Of a stretch of 64,000 nt of DNA, positions 1 to 9,785 are shown piece after piece. The stretch covers positions 3,642,001-3,706,000 of the forward strand of contig JALMGJ010000016.1 in the NCBI GenBank assembly GCA_023362775.1. The letters run 5' to 3'. Each line of letters begins with the position of its first letter. The first letter of the stretch is position 1. The translations under genes and the position numbers were made by a program. The stretch comes from Charina bottae (lineage: Eukaryota; Chordata; Lepidosauria; Squamata; Charinaidae). Under the pieces are notes generated by a model. That model was not told the origin of the DNA and did no database searches. It saw only the letters and a program-made list of their open reading frames with translations.

Positions 1-79
1 GGAGATGAGCACCGGCCCCTAGAGTCGGACACGACTGCACAAATGTGTGGGGGGAACCTTTACCTTTACCTTTTTTATG
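1..79 (+). mobile_element. Sauria-type SINE, 3' end only
   Basis: This is the 3' end of a SINE cut by the window start. It matches the reverse complement of the SINEs near 9.05, 22.99 and 58.51 kb: the Bov-B-like block with the GTCGGACACGACTGCAC motif, then a G-run, then three ACCTTT-type units ending in T. The ACCTTT-type tail and Bov-B-like 3' domain are the known pattern of Sauria SINEs, which rely on Bov-B reverse transcriptase. Confidence 0.8.
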
Positions 80-1395
80 AGTAATGTTATGGGAATTTTT
101 AAGATGGCTGAGTAAGATAAAGTTTTACTTTCATAATTCATCAGCAAAACTGGCAAGTATAAAAAGAAGAAAAAAATAATGTTTAAGTCTAATAAGGATG
201 TATTTTTGTAATACATATCTTGAAAACACAAAAATATGCATATACAGTATGCAAGTTAACCCTCATGCATACATTTTGTTTCACAATATTGGAAGACAGA
301 AGTCTTCCAGTTTAAATGTTTGTTTGTCTGTTTTAAAAGCTCTTTCTGTCCATTACGACAACACAAATGTTGATCTGCCCCATCACTTATACAAAATGCA
401 TTAAAAGAATATGTCCATGCTAGACCATAATAGACATGAAAAGCAAGGAAAAGAACTGGTTACAGCTTGAAAAGCAGCCATGAAGAAAATATCATATTAG
501 ATACTGCTAGTGACCTGTTTTCTGATAACAGTCTATCTTTGCAGTAATTTACTGTCCCAGTAAGTTAATGAATGAAAATGTCAGTCTAAACAAGATGGAT
601 CATAGCAAAACTGTTTTGATAACATTATCAATAAAGGTTATTAGTACAAGAGTTTCATGTAGAAACAACTACCATACAAAAGCCATATTTTCAGTTATAA
701 ATACATACCAGGAAAATACATGTTCCTCATGAGATAAGGAAAAGAAACCCAAAATCCAGAACCAGTGATTTATATTTTTTATTAGCCCCTAAAGCCTCTT
801 GTTCTATTAAACTTGACAGCTCTTAAGTTCTTTATTCTGAAACCGCTTGAATGCTGCTTTAAAGGGATTAAATGTTTGGCAAATGTAGTGGGAAGTTGGC
901 CTGCACTTCTCATCAATCTTTTGGGGTGATCAGCTCTGCTCCTCAATGGCCAACATGAAGTGAAAAGTCCTTCTTTTCATCAAGATCCACTGCACATTCC
1001 CAAAAACTTGAAGAGGAAATGGCCTCTTGGTATGGAAGTTGCATACAAAGTAAATGCCTACATTAAGAAAATGTTGTTGTTTTTTAAATCTGCATTGTAG
1101 CAATTTATGTTAAAAAAGGACATCAGGGAGAATTGAATAAAAAGAGCATATACTGTATATTGAAAACCAGACAGACTAGGAAAAGATACATACACAAGAC
1201 TTATGTTTAAGGAACATTGGAAACAAAACCAGATGTGTCCTTATTTACAGTACTTTTTTTAATGGTCCAGGATAAAGAAGTCAATGAAACAGATTGTAAG
1301 TATCTTATTCTGTATATGCAAGGAGAATTCCTCCACCACACTCCAAAATTAGCAAAAATTAATGAATGTTATATTTGATCTCCAAAGCTTGCCTG
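80..1395. other. AT-rich unannotated stretch
   Basis: I see no gene, RNA gene or recognisable repeat here. The ORFs present are short, AT-driven and show no protein-family motif. Confidence 0.5.
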
Positions 1396-1449
1396 ATTAA
1401 CACATATTTAACATGTTAAAATTAATTGGCAAATGTCACATAAATTCTG
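1396..1449. repeat. 54-bp segment repeated inverted at 10.1 kb
   Basis: This segment is identical, except for one base at 1444, to the reverse complement of 10075-10128. Its centre contains the short palindrome AACATGTT. The flanks on both sides do not match between the two places. It could be a short unclassified interspersed repeat or the conserved end of a decayed element. Confidence 0.6.
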
Positions 1450-1720
1450 ACCCTTTCCCTCGCAACTAGATTGAGTGCTAGTCTGTGGCATATTTTTTGA
1501 CTGCTTGTTTCCTTATTGTTGATAGTTGATCCTAAAAGGCAGAAGCTATCCACCACTTCAATATCTTCATTGCCTATTCTAAGGCTGGTTGTTTTACCTG
1601 TTGTCATTAGTTTGGTCTCCTTTATATTTAATTTTAGTCCCATTCTTTTCATTGTGCTCTTTGACTTTTAGTACTAGGGCTTTGCATTTTCAGCCATCAG
1701 GGTGCTCTCATCAGCACAGC
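1450..1720 (-). pseudogene. decayed RTE-clade LINE reverse-transcriptase fragment
   Basis: The minus strand encodes a block just downstream of the YADD region of RTE-type reverse transcriptases: GLKLNIKETKLM, then IEVVDSFCLLGSTIN and ICHRLAL. The same order (KLNIKKT, then a D-F-I/C-LGS-I-T/N segment) is seen in the Bov-B copy at 4.0-5.1 kb, but the sequence is clearly a different and older RTE lineage. The frame is lost on both sides. It is a fossil with no expected function. Confidence 0.55.
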
Positions 1721-2899
1721 ACAAGTTATACAATACTTCCTCACTGTATGGTATTTTTGTGCAGTTTTTAGCAAAAAATATGGCACTAGAAAATTGTGCT
1801 CACTGCAGTTGATGTTGCAGATCATACCACTTTACTGACACTGACATCTCAGCGGATTACTTTTATGTCCCTATTTTTACCTATAGTTACTTTTGCTTGT
1901 TTTAAAATATACATTTGCTTTTAAATGTCCCTTAAAACATTTAAATTGACTAAAATAATACTTTACACAATTAATGTATAATTTGAGAAGTTTAAAGCCT
2001 GGAGAATCTGGTAGACATCTTAATTTTGTTTTTCATGTCAGTTCAGCAGTTGTAGGTCAGCTCATTTGATACTTACTTAGAAATACCAAATCCCTTGATC
2101 ATCTGTGTAATGGGGAATAATTAAGCTGCATAGACACTTAATGCTTTACAGGCAGCATTTGGATTTGCAACAGTAAACCTAGAGCTTCCTACCGAGAGAC
2201 ACTTTTCACTGCACACTTGGAAATACTCTCTTTCAGTTTGTACTACAACTGTCAAATGCAAGTCAATTCCTGCTGAGAAGAAATATTAATATCACTAACT
2301 TAAATTTGCCAGGAGGATGCCTGCTTCCAGCTTTACTACCGAACGTATCAGTTTCCCTCAATAGTTCTCAGATACTTTTCCTGAGAAGAGTGCCACACAT
2401 TGTCTTGAAATTTACTGTAGGCAGAAATTCGCTGACAACTTCAGTAGGTCATTATTACCTCACAGTAGCACAACTACCTTAATAAAACATAATTTGTAAT
2501 ATAAACTGGAAATGTTTAATATATGTGTAAATATGGGACTAGACATGGTGAATTGTTCATTTTTCTATAAAAGTAAAATGATTAGGTATTTCTTGTCCCA
2601 TGAATCACCCCACAGTTTATTAACAATTTAAAGTTTCTCCAGTTTGAATTTTGCTGCAGGCCTGCACAATTTTTGTCAATCTGCAGAGACTGTAGCCAAA
2701 ATTACCTCTTCTTAAGCAGAAGGATATTTTGGATCTGTCCTTAAAGTTCCAAAGTGCCAAAGAAACTTACACTTAGTTGGATGTTATAAAGATTGCTCAA
2801 GCCACAATACTCAAATTATCAGCAGGTAGCTTTGTATATTAAAAACACAGTAGCTTGATGCATCTGGTTTTGGAACATTTCCCTTAAATTCTATGGAGC
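1721..2899. other. unannotated stretch
   Basis: I see no gene and no repeat I can name in this AT-rich stretch. Confidence 0.45.
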
Positions 2900-2947
2900 G
2901 AGGAGGAGGAGGAGGAGGAGGAGGAGGAGGAGGAGGAGGAGGAGGAG
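2900..2947 (+). repeat. (GGA)n microsatellite
   Basis: About 15 near-perfect GGA units lie just before a Penelope-like fragment. Confidence 0.9.
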
Positions 2948-2964
2948 ACTGTATGAATAGTTAA

Positions 2965-3203
2965 CAATTGTAGGAGTAGAGCCATGTTAATCTGTGATGG
3001 AAAAAAATCTGGTAGCACTTTTTCTAACAAATTTTATTAAAAGGCAATTCTTTTCATGAGCTTCATCTCATTAACCAATCTATCTTCCCTTCCCTTTCCT
3101 GACACTTTTGCTTCTCCCCCCCCATTTCTCCCCTCCCCTCACCCCAATTTAAATCCTAAATCAATCTAGGCACTCTATGCATCTGATGAAGTGAGCTGTA
3201 GGT
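2965..3203. mobile_element. Penelope-like element (third family), first part
   Basis: The block at about 3006-3072 is an inverted partner of 3409-3492: both carry the GGTAGCA/TGCTACC motif and a TTTTATTAAAAGG-like stretch in opposite orientations. At 3183 the plus strand reads CTGATGA, then A, then GTGAGCTGTAG, which is the first half of a hammerhead-like core. A LINE tail interrupts it there and the rest resumes after 3402. The head-to-head layout is typical of Penelope-like insertions. Family assignment is by similarity to a repeat common in amniotes and is an inference. Confidence 0.5.
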
Positions 3204-3324
3204 CATTCATTCATTCATTTATTCAATTTATATAGCTGCCCATCTCAGACCAGTGACTCTGGGTGGCTAACAATAATAAAAAAGAGTCAAACAATTAAAA
3301 CAATACAAAAATTATATATATACT

Positions 3325-3327
<3 letters not shown>
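3204..3327 (-). mobile_element. CR1/L2-type LINE 3' tail
   Basis: TCAT/TTTA-type short repeats are followed by a block reading TATATAGCTGCCCATCTCA and CTGGGTGGCT. The same block ends the LINE copies at 18.13 and 42.83 kb. Only the last 100 bp or so of the LINE is present, and it splits a Penelope-like fragment. Confidence 0.6.
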
Positions 3328-3367
<40 letters not shown>

Positions 3368-3401
3368 CACACACACATACATACATACATACATACATAC
3401 A
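3328..3401 (+). repeat. (CA)n plus (TACA)n microsatellite
   Basis: An interrupted CA run of about 50 bp passes directly into about six TACA units. Confidence 0.9.
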
Positions 3402-3530
3402 ATAATTGGTTGGTCATGGAAGGTCATGGAAGCTTATGCATTTTAATAAAAGGTTAGTCAAAAATGGTGCTACCAGATTCCTGATTTTTTCCATGAATGG
3501 TAGGAATTAGCTCACAAATGTGAGCTCATA
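3402..3530 (+). mobile_element. Penelope-like element (third family), second part
   Basis: After the LINE interruption the plus strand resumes with GGTCATGGAAGCTTATGC, then TTTTAATAAAAGG and TGCTACCAGATTCCTGA. This is the inverted partner of 3006-3072 and resembles the minus-strand copy at 35.5 kb. Confidence 0.5.
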
Positions 3531-3953
3531 TCAGAAAGTCTTGCTGTACATTCAAACCCCATTTCTGAGGTGATGCCGTAAGGTGTGATGGAGGGTGGGG
3601 ACTTTGGTGATGAGTTCAGCACTTTTTGTAACACTTGAATAGAGTTTAAATATTATCAGATGCAAACATACCCCCCAATATATTTATGAGGATTCTCTTT
3701 CAACAACGTCATATTTCTGTAACATATTCTGTCTGTGATATATTAACTCATACAGGTTAATATATCATTATCATTATCATAATATATCATTAATGTTTGA
3801 ATCTGTAATACAGATAATACAGAATCAGCAGACATAGCTAGAAACCATTTAGGGACCTCTCCAGAGAGAATTTAGGGTAGAAGCTATTACAAAGGAAGAT
3901 AGCCAATATACTGGGAGGGAAGAAGGGGAACAACTGATAAGATGCATAAATTA
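3531..3953. other. unannotated stretch
   Basis: No gene is seen. Short ATTATCAT-like runs near 3760-3790 are the only structure noted. Confidence 0.4.
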
Positions 3954-3961
3954 TATGGGAG

Positions 3962-5064
3962 TTGTTGTTGTTGTTGTTGTTCAGTCGTTTAGTCGTGTCC
4001 GACTCTTCGTGACCTCATGGACCATAGTACGCCAGGCCTTCCTGTCCTCCACTGTCTCCCGGAGTTTACTCAAATTCATGTTCATTACATCGGTGATGCT
4101 ATCTAACCATCTCATCCTCTGCCGTCCCCTTCTCCTTTTGCTCTCAGTCTTTCCCAGCATCAGGGTCTTTTCCAGGGAGTCCTCTCTTCGCATTAGGTGG
4201 CCAAAGTATTTGAGCTTCAGCTTCAGCATCTGTCCTTCCAATGAGCAGTCAGGGTTGATTTCCTTTAGGATTGACTGGTTTGACCTCCTTGCAGTCCAAG
4301 GGACTCTCAAGAGTCTTCTCCAGCACCACAGTTCGAAAGCATCAATTCTTCGGCGTTCAGCCTTCCTTATGGTCCAACTCTCACAGCCATACATTGCTAC
4401 TGGAAAAACCATATCTTTAACTATACGGACCTTTGTCGGCATGGTGATGTCTCTGCTTTTTAATATGCTGTCTAGGTTTGCCATAGCTTTCCTTCCAAGG
4501 AGCAAGCGTCTTTTAATTTCATGGCTGCAGTCACCGTCTGCGGTGATCTTGGAGCCCAAGAAAATAAAATCTGTCACTGCTTCCATTTCTTCCCCTTCTA
4601 TTTGCCAGGAAGTGATGGGACCAGATGCCATGATCTGGGTTTTTTTAATGTTGAGTTTCAAGCCAGCTTTTGCACTCTCCTCTTTCACCCTCATCAAGAG
4701 GCTCTTTAGTTCCTCTTCACTTTCTGCCATTAGGGTGGTATCGTCTGCATATCTGAGGTTGTTGATATTTTTCCCGGCAATCTTAACTCCGGCTTGTGAT
4801 TCATCCAGCCCGGCATTTCTCATGATGTACTCTGCATATAAGTTAAATAAGCACGGTGATAATATACAGCCTTGTCGTACTCCTTTCCCAATTTTGAACC
4901 AGTCGGTTGTTCCATGTCCGGTTCTAACTGTTGCTTCTTGACCCACATACAGGTTTCTCAGGAGACAGGTAAGGTGGTCTGGTACTCCCATCTCTTTAAG
5001 AATTTGCCACAGTTTGTTGTGATCCACACAATCAAAGGCTTTAGCGTAGTCAATGAAGCAGAAG
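3962..5064 (-). mobile_element. Bov-B (RTE) LINE, 5'-truncated, copy 1
   Basis: This is the last 1.1 kb of a Bov-B LINE on the minus strand. The 3' end is the characteristic run of GTT units (plus strand 3962-3980) followed by CAGTCGTTTAGTCGTGTCC. An 8-bp target-site duplication, TATGGGAG, flanks it at 3954-3961 and 5065-5072. The 5' end breaks inside the reverse transcriptase at the FIDYAKAFD motif. The frame stays open through the whole fragment, so the copy is fairly young. Bov-B is the LINE known for horizontal transfer between squamates and ruminants. Confidence 0.9.
3981..5064 (-). pseudogene. Bov-B ORF2 fragment: reverse transcriptase C-terminal half
   Basis: The roughly 360-residue frame starts at the truncation point with FIDYAKAFD (the first catalytic aspartate region). 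It continues through GVRQGCILSPCLFNLYAEY and the catalytic box LRYADDTTLMAE. After that comes the thumb/C-terminal region with CESWTIRKAERR, FELWCWRRLLRVPWTARR and the terminal TKSRTRLND, which ends at the natural stop. All three catalytic aspartate positions are present. The apurinic endonuclease and the N-terminal part of the reverse transcriptase are missing, so the fragment cannot retrotranspose. Translation can read past the 5' junction into flanking DNA, but that extension is not Bov-B. Confidence 0.9.
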
Positions 5065-5072
5065 TATGGGAG

Positions 5073-7980
5073 TAGAAACAAGCTATTTTTGTGTGAATCC
5101 CAAAGAAAAGAACAAGTTTGTGGTAACTTCCTGTTCAAAGGTTGTTCTTTATTCAAATCAACCAATTATTGTTTGATAATGTTTCCCCCCTCCTCCAGAG
5201 TAAGGTATTCAGGAAGATGATGGCCATAATCAACCTGAAAAAAGTGCTTATTTCCATTATTTTGTCAAATTTTGACTTCTCCGGTCAGAGAACGTGCTGT
5301 GGCCACAGTCCCAGTAAAGCACCTTCAACTGTTGGTTTGTGATTTTGGGGGCTTGGCAAAAATTCCCCTATAAATATATACTGTAGATTCCTATCATGCT
5401 ATTCCATTTTGGGGAAACCTACATTATATAAAGTACAGAAAAAAGAGTAGCAAGTTGTAAGCAAGCAAAATAAATAGGAGGCAAGAGATAAAAGAAATGA
5501 AAACCCAAATCTAGGTTACATCAACACCATTCAGTATATCTCTCCATACTTTTCTATCCTTGTAGATTATATTTGCTTTGACCCTGTCCATACACCAATT
5601 AATATATTGCCCTTTTTATTTAAATTTCCTAACTTTTTGTTTCTGAAGATCTCAATAACTCTTCCCAACTACAATTTTTTTAGACTTCCCCTTCCTCTCA
5701 ACCCACTCATTCTTCTTTCATATATTATTTTTAATTCAATCCTCATTCATTCTCTCCATATGACCAAAATACCTCAACATACAGCACATTTTTCATATTG
5801 GTTATTCACTTTTGCATTCACATTCATTCAGCACCCATTAATTCTTGACATTATCTTTTCTTCTACCACACTTGCTTTAATTTCCCTCTATTCAGCCATA
5901 AGTTCATTCACTTCATGTCTTCTATCAAACACAACCTTAATAGATTTGATTATTTTACAGTTTTTAGAGCCTGCCATAATAAAAAGCCTCTGGGACAGTT
6001 ATAACAGAATAAATATATGTGATAGATATATATGAAAGCTTGGTAGAATAAAACAGTCTTCAATTATCTTCTAAAAACCACGATGGAGACAGCTTTAGGA
6101 ACTTCTGAGGTTCCAAGTTTAAGAGTCACCACAAAGAAGGCCTGTCATGTTGTCCAACTTCCTCTAATTTCAGATAGGTAGGGGGACTGTTACGAAGCCT
6201 TCCAAGATGTTCTCACCAGATAGGCAGATTCCATTTGTGCAGGATGGTGCCTCATGTAACCCAGTGCTTCAAAGTATAAGGCTCTGCAGGTTATAACCAG
6301 CACTTTAAATGTATTTATAGTAGTGTTTGAGAGGTTAAATTAGATTATCAGCCAACAACAAGGGCACCTAGAATCATCTGCATACAAAACCACATGCACA
6401 TTCATATCCTCAACCAGCACATCTGTAATATCACACAAGCACTTCATCTCTCCCTCTCCTCTCCTCTCCTCTCCTCTCCTCTCCTCTCCTCTCCTCTCCT
6501 CTCTTCTCCTCTCCTCGAATGCACTCAAATTCATCTGATGAAATAAACTCTCACAGTCATTCTTATATTTCTTACTGAAGAATAAAAATCTGGTCTCTGT
6601 GCTCCTTGAGTGGCATAAAACCACACCACTGTTCTTCCCAAATTTTCTTCATTCTCCTAGCTTGTATACTCTCAGTCAGAATTCTGCCATTCTGCCAAAC
6701 AAGGTGCTTTGTAACTTAATTATTTTTATTCACTTTCAAATAGTTTCCATAATACATTTCCTTATGTCCATTTCCCATTCATTGTGTAGAGACATCTGTC
6801 TTTTAAGGGCCTTCACATAGGATTCATATTTTATCTTCCTGCAGTCATTCTCCTTTCACTCAAGTTTCTTTCACCTTTTCCTTTTCTACTGTTCTGTTTT
6901 TCCCAAGATCAAATCTTCATAATACCAAGTAATGGTCTGTCCTACATTCAGAATTTTTAAATCATTCTGGTCACCTTCACTGATTCCCTGAATCTTTAAT
7001 GATAGACAATAAAATTAATTGTGTTTTTATCCATTATTTTGTCAAATGTACAAAAGAATTATGCTTTATTATGTATTTGAAACAAACAAATCTTTTGCTA
7101 AGCAGATACCCACCAATCACCGTTTTTGTTTATTCTTGGGTCTCTGAATAGTCCAACCACTTTTTCTATGATTGCCTGCCTTGTTCTCACCCATCCATTC
7201 AGAATAATATTTTCCTCCAGATCACATTCATTTAGAAAGTGTTACAATTGTTCACAACATTCACCTATTTTTCTTTCATTAGTACCACACACTAGAGCAT
7301 GGCATACAACTATCATCATATAGGAATTCTTACTTTCAAATATTCCCATAACAATATGAATAACACAAATTCATATTATGTGACATATTTTAGCCTTTCT
7401 TTCATTATTAAATCTACACCTTAACTTCCCACTTCACTTCACAGGATCAAACCACCTTCATTCAGAATTATTACGATCTTCCCTTTTCTCTTAGTATTAC
7501 AGACACACAATGTAACTTTTTAAAAAATTAATTTCACTTGTTTATTCATGCTCCTACATTCCAGCTTTCAATCTTCCATATTCCATGGTCATCATCACCT
7601 TGGTGTTTGTCAAATATATCTGTCCTATATACATTTAGAAAATTAATTGGAAAATTAATTTATGAAAATTAAAAGTAAAATATTTCAAAAAACCCTGAAT
7701 ATTTATAGAATCTATGTGGGCCTTTTTATCCCAATCCTATAAAATTGATGAGAAAATCTGGGCTACAGACAATGGTATAGGTGTACAACTTAATTTACAG
7801 TCTCACTAAATATTCAATTTCTCAGCTAGCCTGTAACTATAAGAGTTAACATGGAGTTTAAATTTAAGTATTTTAGTCAGCATGTATGTTTACAGAGGAA
7901 AAAAAACAGGCCCATTAAGATATATATGTAAGATATGTACTTACATATTGCCATTTCAGTATTGCTTCTCTTCAAAATCC
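5073..7980. other. T/C-rich stretch, possibly a very old LINE
   Basis: No intact gene is present. On the minus strand near 6340-6420 a frame reads VVLYADDS, resembling a reverse-transcriptase active-site box, and the whole 5.5-7.5 kb interval is biased toward pyrimidines on the plus strand. This could be a decayed non-LTR element, but no second motif was found, so the idea stays weak. The plus-strand ORFs here (for example 5607-6035) follow base composition only. Confidence 0.3.
6448..6516 (+). repeat. (CTCCT)n microsatellite
   Basis: About 13 CTCCT units with one CTCTT variant. Confidence 0.9.
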
Positions 7981-8007
7981 CTCCACATCTTTATACAAAT
8001 GATTCAG

Positions 8008-8009
<2 letters not shown>

Positions 8010-8054
<45 letters not shown>

Positions 8055-8068
8055 CACATATATATGAG
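8010..8068 (+). repeat. (TA)n with short CA run
   Basis: About 18 TA units pass into a short CA/CG and TA mix. The translated ORFs over it are artefacts of the repeat. Confidence 0.9.
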
Positions 8069-8689
8069 AAAATTATGGTTAGTTTTTTATCTTCTAAATC
8101 TTCACATTGCATTAAATATTTTTTGGTTAAAATTAGCATTATTTTCATAACCATAGAAGATGCAGAAAAACAATGTTTTTATTTCTATAATCTGATCAGA
8201 TGATGCTTTTCCCACAATTTTCATATAGCAAAGTATCTTTTTATGGATTGCTTACAGGTGAGCTCATAGGAACTGAAACAGTCAAATAGAAACAATATCA
8301 GCACTTTCAAAAATCAAACTCTAATAGTGTTTCAAAACATCTCTCACACATTTGAAATTGCACTTGAGGCTCTAATCCTGAAATCAAATATGTAGCTTTA
8401 TATCCCAATGACTTTATGTGGCAAAAGAGCACAGATCCCTGCCCTATATCTCTCTTAAAAGTAGACAAATTGTATCTCTCTAGACATTGCTATGTTAAAA
8501 CTTCCATGTTTTAACCATTAGCCATCCTAGTTATGGAACCCTGCAATACCAATTGTCCCTCTAAGTAATTAATCACCCAAATCTTTCCTATTATTGTCAA
8601 TAGATGCAGAAAGAGAAAGAAGTCATAAGTATGTTCTGATTGACCATATATATAATGTATACAACTAAATCTTTAAGTAATGGACTACA
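8069..8689. other. unannotated stretch
   Basis: No gene or named repeat is seen. Confidence 0.4.
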
Positions 8690-9785
8690 GACACTTCCCT
8701 GTACTTGAGAAAAGAATTATTTGCAGTGGGGCTGGAGTTAAGCAAGCAGTTGTGCTTACACCAATTGCATTCTTTCCTAGACCAGGAGTCCCTCTCACAG
8801 TTACTCATCCCTTTCCTAGACCAGGAGTCCCTTTGCACATGGAATGCTGCAATGTGCTGTATATGGACTGCCCTGAAAGACCATTCAGAAGCTTCAGCTG
8901 GTCCAGAATGTGGCAGTATGGACTGTTATGGGTATACCTCAGTATGCCTATGTACCACCTCTGCTGCATAAGCTGTGCCGGTTACCAGTAAGATTTCAGG
9001 TACAATTCAAGGTGCTAGTTATGCCCTATAAGGGCCTTTATGGCATAGTAAAGGTAAAGGTAAAGGTTTTCACCTGCACAGTCATGTCTGACTCTAGGGG
9101 GCGGTGCTCATCTCCGTTTCTTAGCCAAAGAGCCAGCGCTGTCCGAAGACGCTTCCACGGTCATGTGGCCGGCATGATGCGCACAGAACACTGTTACCAT
9201 CCCACGGAAGCGGTACCTATTTATCTACTTGCATTTGCATGCTTTCGAATTGCTAGGTTGGCAAGAGCTGAGGCGAGTGTGGGAGCTCAATCCATCACGC
9301 GGCGCTCGGGTCTCGAACCGCCGACCTTCCGATCGACAAGCTTGGCATCTTAACCACTGAGCCATCGCGCCCCCCCTTTATGGCATAGGGCCTGTTTATC
9401 TGAGGGACTCTCGCATTGCTCCTGGTCATCCAGTAAGATTTGACACAGTGTATATGCTGCAGGTCCTATCTTTACAATATGGCCTAGATGGCACCTAGGA
9501 GACAGGCAGTACCTGCCCCCTGGAATAATAACTCTCCAGAGGTTTGAGTAGCTCTGAGCCTGCTGTTCTTTAAATGGGCCTTGAAGTCATGGCTCTTTCC
9601 CCAGGTCTGAGTTGTGGGAGTATGTGCCTTTTGAGTAAGTTGTACCAATATTGGGTATGTGGATCGGGTCCCTGGGTTATCACCTTCATTTTTGGGCTTT
9701 ATTGGGGTTTTTAACTTGCATGCCTCCCAGAATTGTTATGAGTTGAGCAACCTAATAAATTTGCCAAACAAATAAATAAACAAAC
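8690..9785 (+). mobile_element. CR1/L2-type LINE 3' end, interrupted by a SINE
   Basis: Plus-strand fragments recall the C-terminus of a CR1/L2-group ORF2. The landmark is the segment before the SINE, which in frame gives KLCRLPVRFQVQFKVLV followed by a Y-K-L-Y/H-G motif at 8960-9045. The same segment occurs at 25.26-25.35 kb and, inverted, at 43.30-43.37 kb. The remainder resumes at 9389 and ends in AAATAAATAAACAAACAAA. The frame is broken several times. A 23-bp unit containing CCTAGACCAGGAGTCCC is duplicated at about 8771 and 8813. Confidence 0.7.
9049..9376 (-). mobile_element. Sauria-type SINE, full length
   Basis: The minus strand begins with a tRNA-like head. Box A is TGGCTCAGTGGTTAAGA (plus-strand 9348-9364) and box B is GGTTCGAGACC, near 9310. 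A unique body and the Bov-B-like 3' domain follow, ending in ACCTTT units. The 12-bp duplication TTTATGGCATAG (9037-9048 and 9377-9388) marks exact borders. The insertion splits a LINE, so the SINE is younger than its host. Like other Sauria SINEs it is expected to be transcribed by RNA polymerase III and mobilised by Bov-B. Confidence 0.88.

Noticed and set aside
3955..4941. 328-codon plus-strand ORF
   Set aside because: It is antisense to the Bov-B reverse transcriptase frame, which has clear motifs. The plus-strand product has none.
5607..6035. 142-codon plus-strand ORF with hydrophobic stretches, considered as a membrane protein
   Set aside because: Its Leu/Ile/Phe/Ser content follows the T/C-rich composition. 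There is no homology signal, and no splice or promoter context.
9290..9376. tRNA gene on the minus strand (A and B boxes present)
   Set aside because: The boxes belong to the tRNA-derived head of a SINE. The cloverleaf is incomplete and the SINE body follows directly.
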